NCBI RefSeq assembly: GCF_018389385.1
Contig: NZ_CP062698.1
Span: 375,001-432,500, forward strand
DNA: 57,500 nt
Direction: 5' to 3'
Origin: Anthocerotibacter panamensis C109
GTDB taxonomy: Bacteria; Cyanobacteriota; Cyanobacteriia; Gloeobacterales; Anthocerotibacteraceae
The position numbers and the translations under genes are program-made. A model generated the notes under the pieces. It had not been told where the DNA came from. It saw only the letters and a program-made list of their open reading frames with translations, and searched no databases. Positions 29,379-40,557 of the stretch are shown in pieces; within the stretch, counting starts at the first letter, position 1; every line of letters begins with the position of its first letter.

Positions 29379-32249
29379 ATGGAATCTTTTGTCCATGACC
29401 TGCGTCTGCGTCTGAGGGGCGAGGTGCGTTTTGGGGAGTTGGACCGGGTGCTCTACAGCACCGATGCCAGCTTTTACCGGATCAAGCCTATTGGGGTTGT
29501 CATCCCCCGCGACGAAGAAGATACTATTGCCACCGTCCAACTCGCCCGAGCCGCTAAACTCCCTGTCCTGCCCCGCGGGGGTGGCACCAGTCTAGCGGGA
29601 CAGACTGTGGGTGAGGCCGTCGTCCTCGACTTCTCAAAGTACATGAACCGCATCCTGGAACTCAATGTTGAGGAGGGCTGGGCTTGGGTTGAGCCAGGTG
29701 TGGTACAAGATACCCTCAAGCAGTATTTGAAGCCCCACAAACTGTGTTTTGGCCCAGAAACCTCCACCTCCAGTCGAGCGACGCTAGGGGGTATGTGCGG
29801 CAACAACTCGGCGGGCGCCCGCTCGATCATCCATGGCAAGACCATTGACCATATCTTGGCCTGTCGGGTTGTCTTGGCCGATGGTTCTATGGCGACCTTT
29901 GGCGCAGTCTCAGCGGACGAATTGCGTGCCAAAGCCGCAGGCAGCAGCCTGGAGGCCCAGATCTACCGCAAAATCCCCAAGCTCGTCCAGGAGTATCGAG
30001 CAGAAATCCTCGCCCGCTATCCGAAGATCCTACGCCGAGTCAGCGGCTATAACCTAGATGCTTTGCTCCCTGAATTTCCTGAAAGCTCCCCTTTGCCCGA
30101 CCCAGACCAACGCTTTAATCTAGCGAAGCTCATGGTGGGCTCCGAAGGCACCCTCGGGGTGATTACCGCCCTCAAAGTCCGACTGATCCCCCTGCCCAAA
30201 GCAGCGGCGGTAGGCGTGGTGCACTTTCGCGAACTCAATGCGGCGATTGATGCAGTACATTCGGTCCTGGAACTCAACCCGTCAGCAGTCGAGCTTGTAG
30301 ATCACAATATCTTGGGACCGGCGGCGCGTTCCCAGCAATTCAAAGACAAAGTCGATTTTCTGGAAGACGACCCGGAGGCGGTCCTCATCGTTGAGTTTCA
30401 GGGGGAGGAGGTAGCTTCGCGTCTGGAGCAACTCCAGCGTCGCTCCCTAGGCTATACCACCTGTGGGTTGGTAGAGCAGGAGGGTCAGGCTCAGGTCTGG
30501 AATCTGCGTAAAGCAGGGCTAGGGATGCTGATGAGCATCCGCGATGAGCGCAAACCTCTAGCCTTTGTCGAGGATCCTGCGGTTCCGGTGGAGCGGCTAC
30601 CCGAGTTTGTCCGTGCTTTCCAGGAAGTGATTGCTCGCCACGGAACAACTGCGGGTTATTACGGACATGCCTCCGTGGGCTGTCTGCATATCCGTCCGGC
30701 GCTCAACCTCAAAGAACAGGGCGACATCGACCGGATGCAGGCGATGCTCCATGAGATCAGTGACCTGACGCTCAGCTTTGGGGGGGCGATGAGCGGTGAG
30801 CACGGGGACGGGCTCGCTCGCGGCTGGCTCAATGAAAAAATGTATGGCCCTCAGATCTACGATGCCTTTTGGCAGGTGAAGCGGGCTTTTGACTTCGATA
30901 ACCGGATGAACCCAGGCAAGATCGTAGGTTCCCCGCCCCCGGACCAAAATCTGCGCTACGGGGCAGACTACCAGACCCTCCAGCTTCAGACGACCCTGGA
31001 CTTCAGTCGCGAATTCGGGTTGGCGCGGGCGGTGGAGATGTGCAACGGCAATGGAGCCTGCCGTAAACAGGAGGTCGGGACCATGTGCCCCTCTTTTCAG
31101 GCGACCCTGGATGAACAGCATTCCACGCGGGGACGAGCCAACGCGCTGCGGGCGGTCCTCTCGGGTCAGGCGGGGGCGCAAGGATTTACCGGTCAGGCTC
31201 TCCATAGTGCGATGGATCTGTGTCTCTCGTGTAAGTCCTGCCAAACCGAGTGCCCCTCCAGCGTCAACATGGCTAAGCTCAAAGCGGAGTTTCTCCATCA
31301 TTACCATCAAGCGCACGGTACCCCGCTCAGGGACCGGGTGGTGGGTCACATTGCCCTGGTAAACCAGATCGGAAGTGCCCTCGCGCCCGTCGCGAATGGC
31401 TTAATGCGTGGTCCCCTAGGCAGCTTGGGTAAAAAGTTACTCGGCTTTGCCCCGGAGCGGTCCTTACCTGAATTTACCCACCAACGCTTTAGCCGCTGGT
31501 TTAGCGCACACAAACCCGCTGTCTGCGGAAATCGGGGACAGGTGGTGCTTTTCCATGACACCTATATGGAGTACAACACGCCCAGCATCGGTCAAGCGGC
31601 GACTAAGCTTTTGGAACACCTCGGCTATGAGGTCATTCTGCCTGAGCGCCGCTGCTGTGGACGACCCATGCTCTCCAAGGGATTGCTCCATGAAGCCCAG
31701 ACCAACGCCCGCTACAACGTAGACCGCTTGCTGCCCTATGCTCAGGCGGGCATCCCGATTCTTGGCTGTGAACCCAGTTGTATCCTGACCTTAAAGGATG
31801 AATACCTAGACTTGGTTCCGGGGGGAGCCGCCAAGGACGTAGCCGCTCAGGTTCAGACAATGGATGAATTTCTGTTTGGGCTCAAGCAGCAGGGGGCTCT
31901 AGACCAGGTTTTCAAGCCCCAAGACCAGCCAGTGCTCGTCCACGGGCACTGCCACCAAAAAGCCTTGGTGGGCACGCGTCCGACCCTGGAAGTCCTCAAG
32001 CTGGCGTACCCTACCCAGGAAATCAACTCGGGTTGCTGTGGCATGGCCGGTTCTTTTGGTTACGAGCAGGAGCACTACGACCTGTCTTTGAAGATTGGGG
32101 CTCAGCGGCTCTTCCCGGCGATTCAGAAGGCGCAGCCCCAGACGCTTTTGGTCGCCAATGGGGTCTCCTGTCGCCAGCAGATTGCCCACGGGACGGACCA
32201 ATCAGCCCGTCACCTTGTGGAAGTTCTGGCAGATGCTCTGAAGGTTTAG
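29379..32249 (+). CDS. Fused FAD-linked oxidase and Fe-S/CCG-domain protein (D-lactate/glycolate dehydrogenase type)
   Basis: A 956-residue fusion of GlcD-like and GlcF-like halves. Residues about 40-250 form the FAD-binding domain (VLPRGGGTSLAGQTVGEAVVLD), followed by the FAD-oxidase C-terminal domain (GYYGHASVGCLHIRP, GAMSGEHGDGLARG). Next is a two-cluster ferredoxin-like region (CNGNGACRKQ...CPSFQAT and CLSCKSCQTECPSS). The C-terminal half has two cysteine-rich CCG modules (RRCCGRPMLSKG and SGCCGMAGSFGYE). Such enzymes oxidise D-2-hydroxyacids and pass electrons to quinone or another carrier at the membrane. In a cyanobacterium, glycolate from photorespiration or D-lactate are the likely substrates; sequence alone does not decide. 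Confidence 0.93.
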   Translation: MESFVHDLRLRLRGEVRFGELDRVLYSTDASFYRIKPIGVVIPRDEEDTIATVQLARAAKLPVLPRGGGTSLAGQTVGEAVVLDFSKYMNRILELNVEEGWAWVEPGVVQDTLKQYLKPHKLCFGPETSTSSRATLGGMCGNNSAGARSIIHGKTIDHILACRVVLADGSMATFGAVSADELRAKAAGSSLEAQIYRKIPKLVQEYRAEILARYPKILRRVSGYNLDALLPEFPESSPLPDPDQRFNLAKLMVGSEGTLGVITALKVRLIPLPKAAAVGVVHFRELNAAIDAVHSVLELNPSAVELVDHNILGPAARSQQFKDKVDFLEDDPEAVLIVEFQGEEVASRLEQLQRRSLGYTTCGLVEQEGQAQVWNLRKAGLGMLMSIRDERKPLAFVEDPAVPVERLPEFVRAFQEVIARHGTTAGYYGHASVGCLHIRPALNLKEQGDIDRMQAMLHEISDLTLSFGGAMSGEHGDGLARGWLNEKMYGPQIYDAFWQVKRAFDFDNRMNPGKIVGSPPPDQNLRYGADYQTLQLQTTLDFSREFGLARAVEMCNGNGACRKQEVGTMCPSFQATLDEQHSTRGRANALRAVLSGQAGAQGFTGQALHSAMDLCLSCKSCQTECPSSVNMAKLKAEFLHHYHQAHGTPLRDRVVGHIALVNQIGSALAPVANGLMRGPLGSLGKKLLGFAPERSLPEFTHQRFSRWFSAHKPAVCGNRGQVVLFHDTYMEYNTPSIGQAATKLLEHLGYEVILPERRCCGRPMLSKGLLHEAQTNARYNVDRLLPYAQAGIPILGCEPSCILTLKDEYLDLVPGGAAKDVAAQVQTMDEFLFGLKQQGALDQVFKPQDQPVLVHGHCHQKALVGTRPTLEVLKLAYPTQEINSGCCGMAGSFGYEQEHYDLSLKIGAQRLFPAIQKAQPQTLLVANGVSCRQQIAHGTDQSARHLVEVLADALKV

Positions 32250-32285
32250 GTTTGTCTGGCGTTGATTCACCGAAAGTAGGGGCGT

Positions 32286-33152
32286 ATGATTCCAGGAGAT
32301 TGGTTGGTATTGAGTGTCAGTGGGCTGGTGGCGGGCGTCCTGGCGGGGTTTCTGGGCATTGGTGGGGGGGCGATCTTAGTACCCTTAATGGTCGCCCTCG
32401 GCTATGTACCCGTTCAGGCTGTTGCCACAAGCAGTCTAGCGATCCTGATGACCTCCCTCTCTGGGAGCCTCCAAAACTGGCGGATGGGCTTCTTCGACAC
32501 CAAAAAGATCCTTGCCCTGGGTATTCCCGCCATCCCGCTCTCGATCCTTGGGGCTTATTTAGCCGATAGGCTGGTTCCTTATATGCTGCTGTTTGTGTTC
32601 GGCATCAGTATGCTGGTCAATATTTATCTGGTGGATCTACGACAACGGCTAGCTGCCCGTCATGCAGCGAACACAAAACCTATCGCGCAGCCCGAACCGG
32701 TGCTCGCGACGCTTATCGAACAACCGGAGACTGTCCCTGCCATCCCTTCCTCCCAGGAGCCTGAACGTTCCTTCAGCCCTGCGGTGGCCCGCGCTTTCAC
32801 TGGGGGAGCCGCTGGACTTTTGGCGGGTCTGTTTGGAATGGGCGGGGGGGTCATCATGGTCCCCCTCCAGATCCTGCTGTTGGGGGAGAATATCAAAGTC
32901 GCGGCCCAGACCAGCTTGGGGGTGATCGTGATCTCGGCCATCTCCGCGTGCGTGAACCATGCCTACCACGGCAATATTCTGTTCGCTCAGGGACTCCTGC
33001 TAGGCTTTGGGGGGCTCGTCGGAGCCCAATTTGGGACGCGTTTTTTACCGAAGATGTCCGATGAACTTGTTAGCCTTACCTTTAAGAGTGTGCTCGGGAT
33101 CTTGGCGCTCTACGTTTTTTGGAAGGCATGGTTCGAATTTACGCTTCAATGA
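32286..33152 (+). CDS. TauE/SafE-family membrane exporter
   Basis: A 288-residue protein with eight predicted membrane segments in two repeats. Each repeat has the family motif: GFLGIGGGAILVPLMVALGY near the start and GLFGMGGGVIMVPLQILLLG in the second half. A polar, proline-rich loop separates the halves. TauE/SafE proteins export sulfite, sulfoacetate or other small organic anions. It follows the oxidase gene by 36 bp and may be co-transcribed with it, so it could handle a related organic acid; that link is inference. Confidence 0.9.
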   Translation: MIPGDWLVLSVSGLVAGVLAGFLGIGGGAILVPLMVALGYVPVQAVATSSLAILMTSLSGSLQNWRMGFFDTKKILALGIPAIPLSILGAYLADRLVPYMLLFVFGISMLVNIYLVDLRQRLAARHAANTKPIAQPEPVLATLIEQPETVPAIPSSQEPERSFSPAVARAFTGGAAGLLAGLFGMGGGVIMVPLQILLLGENIKVAAQTSLGVIVISAISACVNHAYHGNILFAQGLLLGFGGLVGAQFGTRFLPKMSDELVSLTFKSVLGILALYVFWKAWFEFTLQ

Positions 33153-33157
33153 CCCCC

Positions 33158-33195
33158 AACAAAGAAGGGCACGAGTGACCGTGCCCTTCTTTGTT
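33158..33195. terminator. Bidirectional intrinsic terminator
   Basis: A perfect 16-bp inverted repeat (AACAAAGAAGGGCACG and its complement) with a 6-nt loop AGTGAC lies between the convergent TauE/SafE and dnaK genes. The A-rich left foot and T-rich right foot make it serve as a Rho-independent terminator in both directions. Confidence 0.9.
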
Positions 33196-33207
33196 ATTTA
33201 CACTGGA

Positions 33208-35094
33208 CTACTTGACTTCGGTGAAATCCGCATCGATGACGTCATCGCCGCCGCCACTGGGACCGTCGGGACCTTCAGAACCTGGAGGAGGTGACTGCTG
33301 GTACATGCGCGAAGAGAGCGCGTAGACCGATTGCTGGAGTTCTTCCTTGAGGGTCTTGACGCGTTCGATATTGCCTGTGGCTAGGGCATCGCGGACATCT
33401 TTGACGAGCCCTTCGATCTTCTCTTTCTCGGCGCTCTCGACTTTGTCTCCAAAGTCCTTGAGCTGACGCTCGGCGGTGAGGGTGAGGGCGTCTGCTTCGT
33501 TGCGCAGATCTGCTTCCTCACGGCGGGCTTTGTCGGCGGCGGCGTTGCGCTCGGCGTCGGCTACCATGCGCTCGACTTCGGATTTATCGAGGGTCGAGGC
33601 TCCAGAGATCGTGATCGACTGGGATTTGCCAGAGGCTTTGTCCTTGGCGTTGACGCTCAGGATACCGTTGGCGTCGATGTCGAAGGTGACCTCGACCTGC
33701 GGCACACCCCTGGGAGCCGGGGGGATGCCCTCTAGACGGAAGCGACCTAAGGATTTGTTGTCGTTCGCCATTTCGCGCTCGCCCTGCACAACGTGGATCT
33801 CGACGGAAGTCTGACCATCGGCTGCGGTAGAGAAGGTCTCGGATTTCTTGGTCGGGATCGTAGTGTTGCGCTGAATGAGCTTGGTCGCTACACCGCCCAG
33901 CGTTTCGACGCCTAGAGAGAGCGGGGTTACATCCAACAGGAGGATGTCTTTTACTTCGCCAGAGAGGACGCCCGCCTGGATCGCAGCACCGACGGCTACT
34001 ACTTCGTCTGGGTTTACGGTCTGGTTGGGCTCCTTGCCGGTCAGACGCTTGACCAACTCTTTGATGGCAGGGATGCGCGTGGAGCCGCCAACCAAGACGA
34101 TCTCATCGATCTGTGCAGCTTTCAGGCCCGCATCGCTGATCGCTTGTTGGACCGGACCCCGACAGCGTTCAATGAGGTCTGAGCAAATGTCTTCAAATTG
34201 GCCCCGAGTAAGGCGCAGTTCTAGGTGTTTGGGGCCTTCAGCAGTAGCGGTAATAAAAGGCAGGTTGATCGTGGTCTCGGTCACGCTCGAGAGTTCGATC
34301 TTGGCTTTTTCGGCGGCTTCGGTCAGGCGTTGGAGGGCTTGACGGTCTTTGCGAAGATCGATACCTTCGAGTTTCTTGAACTCATCAGCCATCCAGTTGA
34401 CAATATGCTGGTCGAAGTCGTCTCCACCCAGATGGGTGTCGCCTGCCGTGGATTTCACTTCAAAGACGCCGCTGTCCACATCCAGGACCGACACGTCAAA
34501 AGTCCCGCCTCCCAAGTCAAAGACCAGGATCGTTTCGTTGCCCTTTTTATCAAGGCCGTAGGCGAGGGCAGCCGCGGTAGGTTCGTTGATGATGCGCAGT
34601 ACGTCAATGCCCGCGATCTTCCCGGCGTCTTTGGTGGCCTGACGTTGAGCATCGTTGAAATAAGCAGGGACGGTGATGACCGCAGCCGTTACTTTTTCAC
34701 CCAGATAAGTGCTCGCATCGTCCACCAACTTGCGTAGAACCATGGCCGAGATTTCTTCGGGGGCCATTTCCTTACCCGCGAGGGGGCTGCTGAGCTTGAC
34801 GTTTCCACTGCGGTCTTCAAGGACTTTGTAGGGGACGCGCTTGGATTCCTCGGTCACTTCCGAGATCTTGCGGCCAATGAAGCGCTTGACAGAATAAAAG
34901 GTATTTTCGGCGTTGAGCACAGCTTGGCGGCGGGCAATTTGTCCCACCGGGCGCTCACCGCTCTTGGTGAAGGCAACCACCGATGGGGTGGTGCGATTGC
35001 CCTCGGCATTAGCGACGACGGTTGGTTGCCCCCCTTCCAAAACCGCCACCACTGAGTTTGTCGTCCCCAGGTCAATACCGACTACTTTGGCCAT
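33208..35094 (-). CDS. dnaK: Chaperone protein DnaK (Hsp70)
   Basis: A 628-residue Hsp70. The ATPase domain has phosphate-1 ([19 protein letters not shown]), phosphate-2 ([17 protein letters not shown]) and adenosine ([14 protein letters not shown]) motifs. The substrate-binding domain starts near [17 protein letters not shown]. The C-terminal tail is [12 protein letters not shown], the acidic DnaK type expected to bind co-chaperones. Shine-Dalgarno GAGGTG precedes the ATG. Neither grpE nor dnaJ lies next to it. Cyanobacteria commonly carry several dnaK paralogues, and this one could be DnaK2-like, but I did not resolve the subtype. No CIRCE element is seen upstream. Confidence 0.97.
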   Translation of the reverse strand: MAKVVGIDLGTTNSVVAVLEGGQPTVVANAEGNRTTPSVVAFTKSGERPVGQIARRQAVLNAENTFYSVKRFIGRKISEVTEESKRVPYKVLEDRSGNVKLSSPLAGKEMAPEEISAMVLRKLVDDASTYLGEKVTAAVITVPAYFNDAQRQATKDAGKIAGIDVLRIINEPTAAALAYGLDKKGNETILVFDLGGGTFDVSVLDVDSGVFEVKSTAGDTHLGGDDFDQHIVNWMADEFKKLEGIDLRKDRQALQRLTEAAEKAKIELSSVTETTINLPFITATAEGPKHLELRLTRGQFEDICSDLIERCRGPVQQAISDAGLKAAQIDEIVLVGGSTRIPAIKELVKRLTGKEPNQTVNPDEVVAVGAAIQAGVLSGEVKDILLLDVTPLSLGVETLGGVATKLIQRNTTIPTKKSETFSTAADGQTSVEIHVVQGEREMANDNKSLGRFRLEGIPPAPRGVPQVEVTFDIDANGILSVNAKDKASGKSQSITISGASTLDKSEVERMVADAERNAAADKARREEADLRNEADALTLTAERQLKDFGDKVESAEKEKIEGLVKDVRDALATGNIERVKTLKEELQQSVYALSSRMYQQSPPPGSEGPDGPSGGGDDVIDADFTEVK

Positions 35095-35222
35095 AGGTGC
35101 TGCACCTCATCCAGTACGCGTGTTGTTCAGTGTCTCTTTATCCAGGATACAGGTTTGACAGGGCAACTGTCTGTACGACCTGTTTTATCTATAATAACCA
35201 TAATGAGTGCCACTCTAGCAAG

Positions 35223-36908
35223 TCATTTGATGGATGGCTCTGCAAGGGTGAGGGTCCGTAGTTCCTTAGCCTGGGCTAAGAGAGCGGTCACAAAGTCTCG
35301 TGCCTGCTCAGCAGAGTGCCCCCCGGCCATTTGAGCGAGTTCTTCGGTGCGCTGGGGCAAGCCCTCCAGTTGGTCTACAAAAACATGGGTCTGGTCCTGA
35401 GAAGCAACTTTGCGGACGCGCCAGTGGACGTGAGCCATCGCCGCGACCAGAGGCTGGTGCGTGACACAGAGGACTTGGTGATTGCGGGTGAGCTGCATCA
35501 GGTGGGTCGCCACGGCTTGGGCAACTTTCCCGGAGACCCCTACATCGATCTCATCGAAAATCAGCGTCGGAATTTCCTCCCCTAGACAGACTTTGAGCGC
35601 GAGTAAAAAGCGGGCCATCTCCCCGCCGGAAGCGACACTCCTGAGCGGAGCAAGGGGCTGGCCGGGGTTGGCGCTCAGGAGAAACTCCACCCGTTGCGCG
35701 CCTTCAGGTCCGGGGGGCACGGGCGTGAGTTGTACCACGAAGCGGGCTTTTCCCATACCCAGAGGAGCCAGCGATTCCTTCACCCGCGCCTCCAACTGTT
35801 GGGCGGCGGCGGCCCGGGCTACCGTTAGGGTTTCACAGACTTGGTGCAGGGCTTGATGGGCGTGGTCCACCCCGGTTTGAAGCTCCTCTATGGGCGGGCT
35901 CCCGGTTTTGAGGTGCTGCCACTGCTGTTGGATATGCTGCTGGTGGGCCATGACCTCCTGGAGGGTCGGGCCGTACTTTTGACAGATCTTGCGTAAATCC
36001 CGTAGCCGTTGCTCCACTTGTTCTAGGCGGTCGGGTTCCGCTTCCAGTTCTTCGGTGTATTGGTGGACCTGGCGAGCACATTCTGTGACCTGGACCTGGG
36101 CGGTCTGGATCATCTCCAGGAAGAGCTGCACCCGCGAGTCGTGGGTCGCCATGGCCTCTAGCGCACGGCTGGCTTGGGCCAACTGGTCGCTCACCGATGG
36201 GGTCCCTCGATAGAGAAGCCGGTAGACCTCTTGACCGTCCTGGGTCAACTCGACGGTGTGCGAAAGCCGGTCCCGTTCGGCGAGGAGGTCTTCTTCTTCA
36301 TTGGGGTCAGTGATTTTGAGGGCTTTGAGTTCCTGAAACTGTTGGCGTAGGAGTTCTTTTTGTGACCGCTCGTCTTTTTGTTGGGTGAGGGCGCGGTTGA
36401 GTTGACTTTTTGCCTCTTGCCAGCGCCGATAGGTGCTGCGCACTTCATCCAGGATGGCCTGCCCTCGGGCGAAGCGGTCCAACATCTGGAGTTGCACCTC
36501 CGGGCGGCTGAGGCTGAGCGCCTGTCCTTGGGCGGTGATGGCGATGAGCAGGTCGCGCAGGGCTTGCATCACACTCTGGTTGACCAATACTCCATTGATG
36601 CGGTAGCGACTGGTCCGCGCTGTGACCTCACGGCTGACGACCAATTCCTCTGAAGGGTCGATCTCCTGGTGCTCTAGCCATTGTTGGACGGCAGGGGATG
36701 GGATAAAACTTGCTTCCAGGCTCGCTTTAGGGGCTCCGGGGCGGACGACTCCGGGATGTAATTTAGCTCCCAGGACACCTTCTACGGCATCGAGCAGGAT
36801 GGATTTACCCGCCCCGGTCTCCCCAGTGAGGACGGTCAATCCCGCCTGGAAATGGAGATCCAGCCGCTCAATTAGAACAAAATTTTCGATGGTGAGCCGT
36901 ATCAGCAT
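35223..36908 (-). CDS. recN: DNA repair protein RecN
   Basis: A 561-residue SMC-like ATPase used in double-strand break repair. Walker A (LTGETGAGKSILLDAV) is near residue 30. Coiled-coil arms rich in Gln/Glu/Leu occupy roughly 160-370. The signature SVASGGEMARFLLALK and Walker B TLIFDEIDVGVSGKVAQAV lie near the C-terminus, with a VTHQPLVAAMA switch. I chose the ATG at 36908 (MLIRLTIENFVLIERL), preceded by GGGGGAT, which gives the usual family length. A longer frame adds about 60 residues not typical for RecN. It is divergent from mfd across about 140 bp that contain an AT-rich TATATATA segment. Confidence 0.95.
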   Translation of the reverse strand: MLIRLTIENFVLIERLDLHFQAGLTVLTGETGAGKSILLDAVEGVLGAKLHPGVVRPGAPKASLEASFIPSPAVQQWLEHQEIDPSEELVVSREVTARTSRYRINGVLVNQSVMQALRDLLIAITAQGQALSLSRPEVQLQMLDRFARGQAILDEVRSTYRRWQEAKSQLNRALTQQKDERSQKELLRQQFQELKALKITDPNEEEDLLAERDRLSHTVELTQDGQEVYRLLYRGTPSVSDQLAQASRALEAMATHDSRVQLFLEMIQTAQVQVTECARQVHQYTEELEAEPDRLEQVEQRLRDLRKICQKYGPTLQEVMAHQQHIQQQWQHLKTGSPPIEELQTGVDHAHQALHQVCETLTVARAAAAQQLEARVKESLAPLGMGKARFVVQLTPVPPGPEGAQRVEFLLSANPGQPLAPLRSVASGGEMARFLLALKVCLGEEIPTLIFDEIDVGVSGKVAQAVATHLMQLTRNHQVLCVTHQPLVAAMAHVHWRVRKVASQDQTHVFVDQLEGLPQRTEELAQMAGGHSAEQARDFVTALLAQAKELRTLTLAEPSIK

Positions 36909-37047
36909 ATCCCCCATTCTACGGCTACTTGCCTGACGCAACAGGCGACCTAGTAGGCGATCTAGAAGGATCAGGCATGAGTCCTGCCTGTGCAGACCGA
37001 TTGAACAACCCCGACCCAGAAGCGCACAATATATATAGGATGCGGGA

Positions 37048-40000
37048 ATGAAGATGGCGTTACGGGGCTTAGTCAAACAGATACAGAGCACCAACTTCCT
37101 TCAGGAATTGGTCGATCAACTCCACAAGCAGGGCAAAACCACCCTCCAAGGCGCGAATCGTCTGGGGCGGGCACTCACCACCAGTGCGCTTGCGCGCGTC
37201 ACGGGTCAACCCTTACTGGTCGTCGCCGCCACCCTCGAAGAGGCCACCCGCTGGACGACCCAACTAGAGGCAATGGGTTGGGGGATCGTCAATCTCTACC
37301 CCACCTCCGAGACTTCGCCCTATGAGCCCTTTGACCCTGAAGAGGAGTTGACCTGGGGCCAACTGCAAGTCCTAGCCCTACTCACCCACAGCCTTGCAGA
37401 CTGGGCTATCGTCACCACCGACCGCGCCCTCCAGCCCCATTTACCGCCTGCTGAACTTTTTAAAGAGTATTGTCAACGCCTTACCCCTGGAGATAGCCAG
37501 CCCATCGAGCCCATCGCCACCCGCCTGATAGAACTGGGCTATGAGCGGGCGAGTCAAGTGGAGCGCGAAGGTCAGTTTGCCCGCCGGGGGGATATTTTGG
37601 ACATCTTCCCGGTGTCTGCTGAGATGCCCTTACGTCTGGAGTGGTTTGGCGAGGACTTGGAGCGCATCCGCGAGTTTGACCCGGTGACCCAGCGTTCTCT
37701 AGACCCCGTGGAGGGCTTGGACCTGACTCCGGTGAGTTTTGGGGCCATGCTCCTGCCGGTGCTGCAACAAAAACGCTCCCCAGAGCACGTCCCCGACGCG
37801 CTCAAGGCCGCCTACGAGAAGGTTTTAGAACATCAGATGCCCGAGGGCTGGCGGGCATGGTTGGGACTTGCCTTTGAGCGCCCTGCGACCCTGCTCGACT
37901 ACTTGCCCCCGCAGACGCTTATCGCCCTCGATGACCCTCAAAACTGTCAGTTGCACTGCGACCGTTGGGTTCAATTGGCCCAGGAGCGCTGGCAAGAACT
38001 CGGAGCGCTGTTCCCCCGGCTACATCGCAGATTCTCCGAAATTAGCCAGGACCTCGCCTCTTTTGCCTTGGTTAACCTGACCGAATTTGGGAGTGGTGCG
38101 GGTCAGTTGGGCGGTAGGCACATGAATGCCACACCCCATCAGTTTCCGCAGATGGCGAAGTCGATCCGCGAGTTGCGCCAGCAGGGATTTAGCTGTTGGT
38201 TGGTCTCAGCCCAGCCCTCGCGCACGGTGGCGCTGTTGCAGGAGCACGACTGTCCAGCGCAGTTTGTGCCCAATCCCCAAGACTATCTCGCCTTGGGGCG
38301 GCTCATCGAAGACAAGACCCCCATCGCTGTTAAATATTCCGGGTTGGCGGATTTTGAGGGGCAAATCCTCGCCACGCTCCGGGTTGCTATCATTACTGAT
38401 CGGGAATTCTTTGGGCAACATACCCTTGCCACGCCCAGTTATGTCCGCAAGCGCCGCCGCGCCGCCTCCCGGCAGATGGACCTCCAGAAGCTCAAGCCGG
38501 GAGATTTTGTGGTCCACCGTCAGCATGGCATCGGCAAGTTTCTACGTTTGGAGCCCCTTGATATTGGCGGTCAGAGCCGCGAGTACCTGACCCTCCAATA
38601 TGAAGACGGCCTTTTGCGGGTCGCCGCCGACCAAATGGCCTCGCTTACCCGCTACCGCACCGGCGACCAAGCCCATCCTGCTCTCTCACGGCTCTCCAGC
38701 AAGTCCTGGGAGCGCACCCGCGAACGCGTCAAAAAAGCGATCAAAAAAATCGCCTTCGACCTGCTCGAACTTTATGCCCGCCGCGCCCAGGAGACGGGCT
38801 ACGCCTACCCTGTGGACCAGCCCTGGCAGATGGAGCTGGAAGACTCTTTCCCCTACGAACTGACCCCCGACCAAGCTAAAGCCATTCAAGAAGTCAAGCG
38901 CGACCTGGAATCCCCGCGCCCGATGGACCGCCTCGTCTGTGGCGATGTGGGCTTCGGCAAAACTGAAGTTGCCCTGCGCTCAGTCTTCAAAGCGCTCCTT
39001 GCCGGGAAGCAGTGTGCCCTATTAGCGCCCACGACGATTCTCAGTCAACAGCACTACCACACCTTTAAAGACCGTTTCGCGCCCTATCCGATTCGCCTGG
39101 GGCTGTTAAACCGTTTCCGTTCGCCGCAGGAGCGCAAGGAGTTATTGCAGCAGCTCAAGACGGGTGAACTGGATCTGGTCATCGGCACCCATCAGTTGTT
39201 GAGCCAGGAAGTACAGTTCAAAGACCTAGGGCTGTTGGTCATTGACGAAGAGCAGCGCTTCGGGGTCGCCCAAAAAGAAAAAATCAAGACCTTTAAGGCC
39301 AAAGTGGACGTGCTCACGCTGACCGCCACGCCGATTCCGCGCACGCTCTACATGGCGCTCTCTGGGGTCCGCGAGATGAGCATCATCGCCACGCCGCCCC
39401 CTTCGCGCCGCCCGATCAAGACCCACCTCAGCGCCCTCAATCCCGAGATCATCCGTGCTGCCATCCAGCAGGAACTGGAGCGCGGCGGGCAGGTTTTTTA
39501 TGTCAACAACCGCGTCGAGGGTATTGAAGAAGTGGCAGGACGCATCCGAGAGTTGGTCCCTTCAGCTAGGATTGCCCTCGGGCACGGTCAGATGGACGAT
39601 AGCGAACTGGAAGCGACCATGTTAGCCTTCGCCGCCGGGGAGTTTGATGTGATGGTCTGCACTACGATCATCGAGTCGGGCCTTGACATCCCCCGTGTCA
39701 ACACAATCCTGGTGGAGAATGCCCAACGTCTGGGACTCTCGCAGCTCTATCAGTTGCGTGGGCGCGTCGGACGCTCGGGGGTGCAAGCCTACGCCTGGTT
39801 CTTCTACAAGCAGGAAGAGACGCTGACCGACGATGCCCGCAAGCGTTTACGGGCGCTCCAGGAATTTACGCAGTTGGGTTCAGGCTATCAGTTGGCGCTA
39901 CGTGATTTGGAAATTCGTGGGTCGGGGAATTTGCTGGGGGCAGAGCAGTCAGGTCAATTGAATGCGGTGGGTTTTGACCTCTATATGGAGATGCTAGAGG

Positions 40001-40494
40001 AGGCCATTCGCGAGATTCGGGGTCAGGAAATCCCAACGGTAGACGACACTCAAATTGATCTAAAAGTGACCGCATTTATTCCTGGTACTTATATCGCGGA
40101 TACGGAAGAGAAAATGTCGGCTTATCGTCAGTTGGCAGCCGTAGACTCGTTAGAGGGTTTGAATCAACTTCAAGCAGATTGGACGGATCGTTTGGGTGCT
40201 TTGCCTACTCCGGTTCTGCAACTTTTCCGTATTATGGAGATGAAGCTTCTCGCGAAAAACACCGGTTTCTCGCGCATTCGTCCCGAGGGCTCCAACATCA
40301 TTCTGGAGACACAAATGGCTGCTCCTGCCTGGGAAAAACTCAGCGCTAATCTCTCCGCTGCCATTCGTTCGCGCTTTGTCCATCAACCGGGTAAGGTCAC
40401 AGTGAAGGGCTTGGGGACAGTCAAGACGGAGGTGCAGTTGGAGTCGTTGACGAATTGGTTGGGGCAGTTGCAGGGGTTGCGGGTGGCGGGGTGA
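37048..40494 (+). CDS. mfd: Transcription-repair coupling factor
   Basis: A 1,148-residue Mfd, which removes stalled RNA polymerase and recruits UvrA. UvrB-like N-terminal modules ([17 protein letters not shown]) are followed by the RNA-polymerase-interaction domain ([18 protein letters not shown], near 485). The helicase motor has Walker [14 protein letters not shown] (near 632), DEEQRFGV (near 733), TATPIPRTL and [15 protein letters not shown], and a TRCF C-terminal domain closes the protein. From about 39,880 onward codon choice shifts from C-ending to T/G-ending codons, and the last 150 bp are repeated 2,775 bp downstream. This suggests the 3' end was replaced by recombination when the neighbouring island arrived. 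The reading frame is intact. Confidence 0.96.
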   Translation: MKMALRGLVKQIQSTNFLQELVDQLHKQGKTTLQGANRLGRALTTSALARVTGQPLLVVAATLEEATRWTTQLEAMGWGIVNLYPTSETSPYEPFDPEEELTWGQLQVLALLTHSLADWAIVTTDRALQPHLPPAELFKEYCQRLTPGDSQPIEPIATRLIELGYERASQVEREGQFARRGDILDIFPVSAEMPLRLEWFGEDLERIREFDPVTQRSLDPVEGLDLTPVSFGAMLLPVLQQKRSPEHVPDALKAAYEKVLEHQMPEGWRAWLGLAFERPATLLDYLPPQTLIALDDPQNCQLHCDRWVQLAQERWQELGALFPRLHRRFSEISQDLASFALVNLTEFGSGAGQLGGRHMNATPHQFPQMAKSIRELRQQGFSCWLVSAQPSRTVALLQEHDCPAQFVPNPQDYLALGRLIEDKTPIAVKYSGLADFEGQILATLRVAIITDREFFGQHTLATPSYVRKRRRAASRQMDLQKLKPGDFVVHRQHGIGKFLRLEPLDIGGQSREYLTLQYEDGLLRVAADQMASLTRYRTGDQAHPALSRLSSKSWERTRERVKKAIKKIAFDLLELYARRAQETGYAYPVDQPWQMELEDSFPYELTPDQAKAIQEVKRDLESPRPMDRLVCGDVGFGKTEVALRSVFKALLAGKQCALLAPTTILSQQHYHTFKDRFAPYPIRLGLLNRFRSPQERKELLQQLKTGELDLVIGTHQLLSQEVQFKDLGLLVIDEEQRFGVAQKEKIKTFKAKVDVLTLTATPIPRTLYMALSGVREMSIIATPPPSRRPIKTHLSALNPEIIRAAIQQELERGGQVFYVNNRVEGIEEVAGRIRELVPSARIALGHGQMDDSELEATMLAFAAGEFDVMVCTTIIESGLDIPRVNTILVENAQRLGLSQLYQLRGRVGRSGVQAYAWFFYKQEETLTDDARKRLRALQEFTQLGSGYQLALRDLEIRGSGNLLGAEQSGQLNAVGFDLYMEMLEEAIREIRGQEIPTVDDTQIDLKVTAFIPGTYIADTEEKMSAYRQLAAVDSLEGLNQLQADWTDRLGALPTPVLQLFRIMEMKLLAKNTGFSRIRPEGSNIILETQMAAPAWEKLSANLSAAIRSRFVHQPGKVTVKGLGTVKTEVQLESLTNWLGQLQGLRVAG

Positions 40495-40495
40495 G
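40345..40495 (+). repeat. Direct repeat, copy 1 (3' end of mfd)
   Basis: These 150 bp, coding for the Mfd tail ([20 protein letters not shown] to the stop), recur at 43120-43270. From 40371 to the stop the two copies differ by one base. The first 26 bp differ at five positions, four of them consistent with synonymous or conservative change. The pair brackets the accessory island. Confidence 0.9.
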
Positions 40496-40557
40496 CTACG
40501 CTACCTCAAGTAGAGGAGTCAGTCAGTGTTCTAGAAACTTCCCCATATTTTTATCAT

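Noticed and set aside
35095-35222. CIRCE-type heat-shock operator upstream of dnaK
   Set aside because: No TTAGCACTC-N9-GAGTGCTAA-like inverted repeat is present in the interval.
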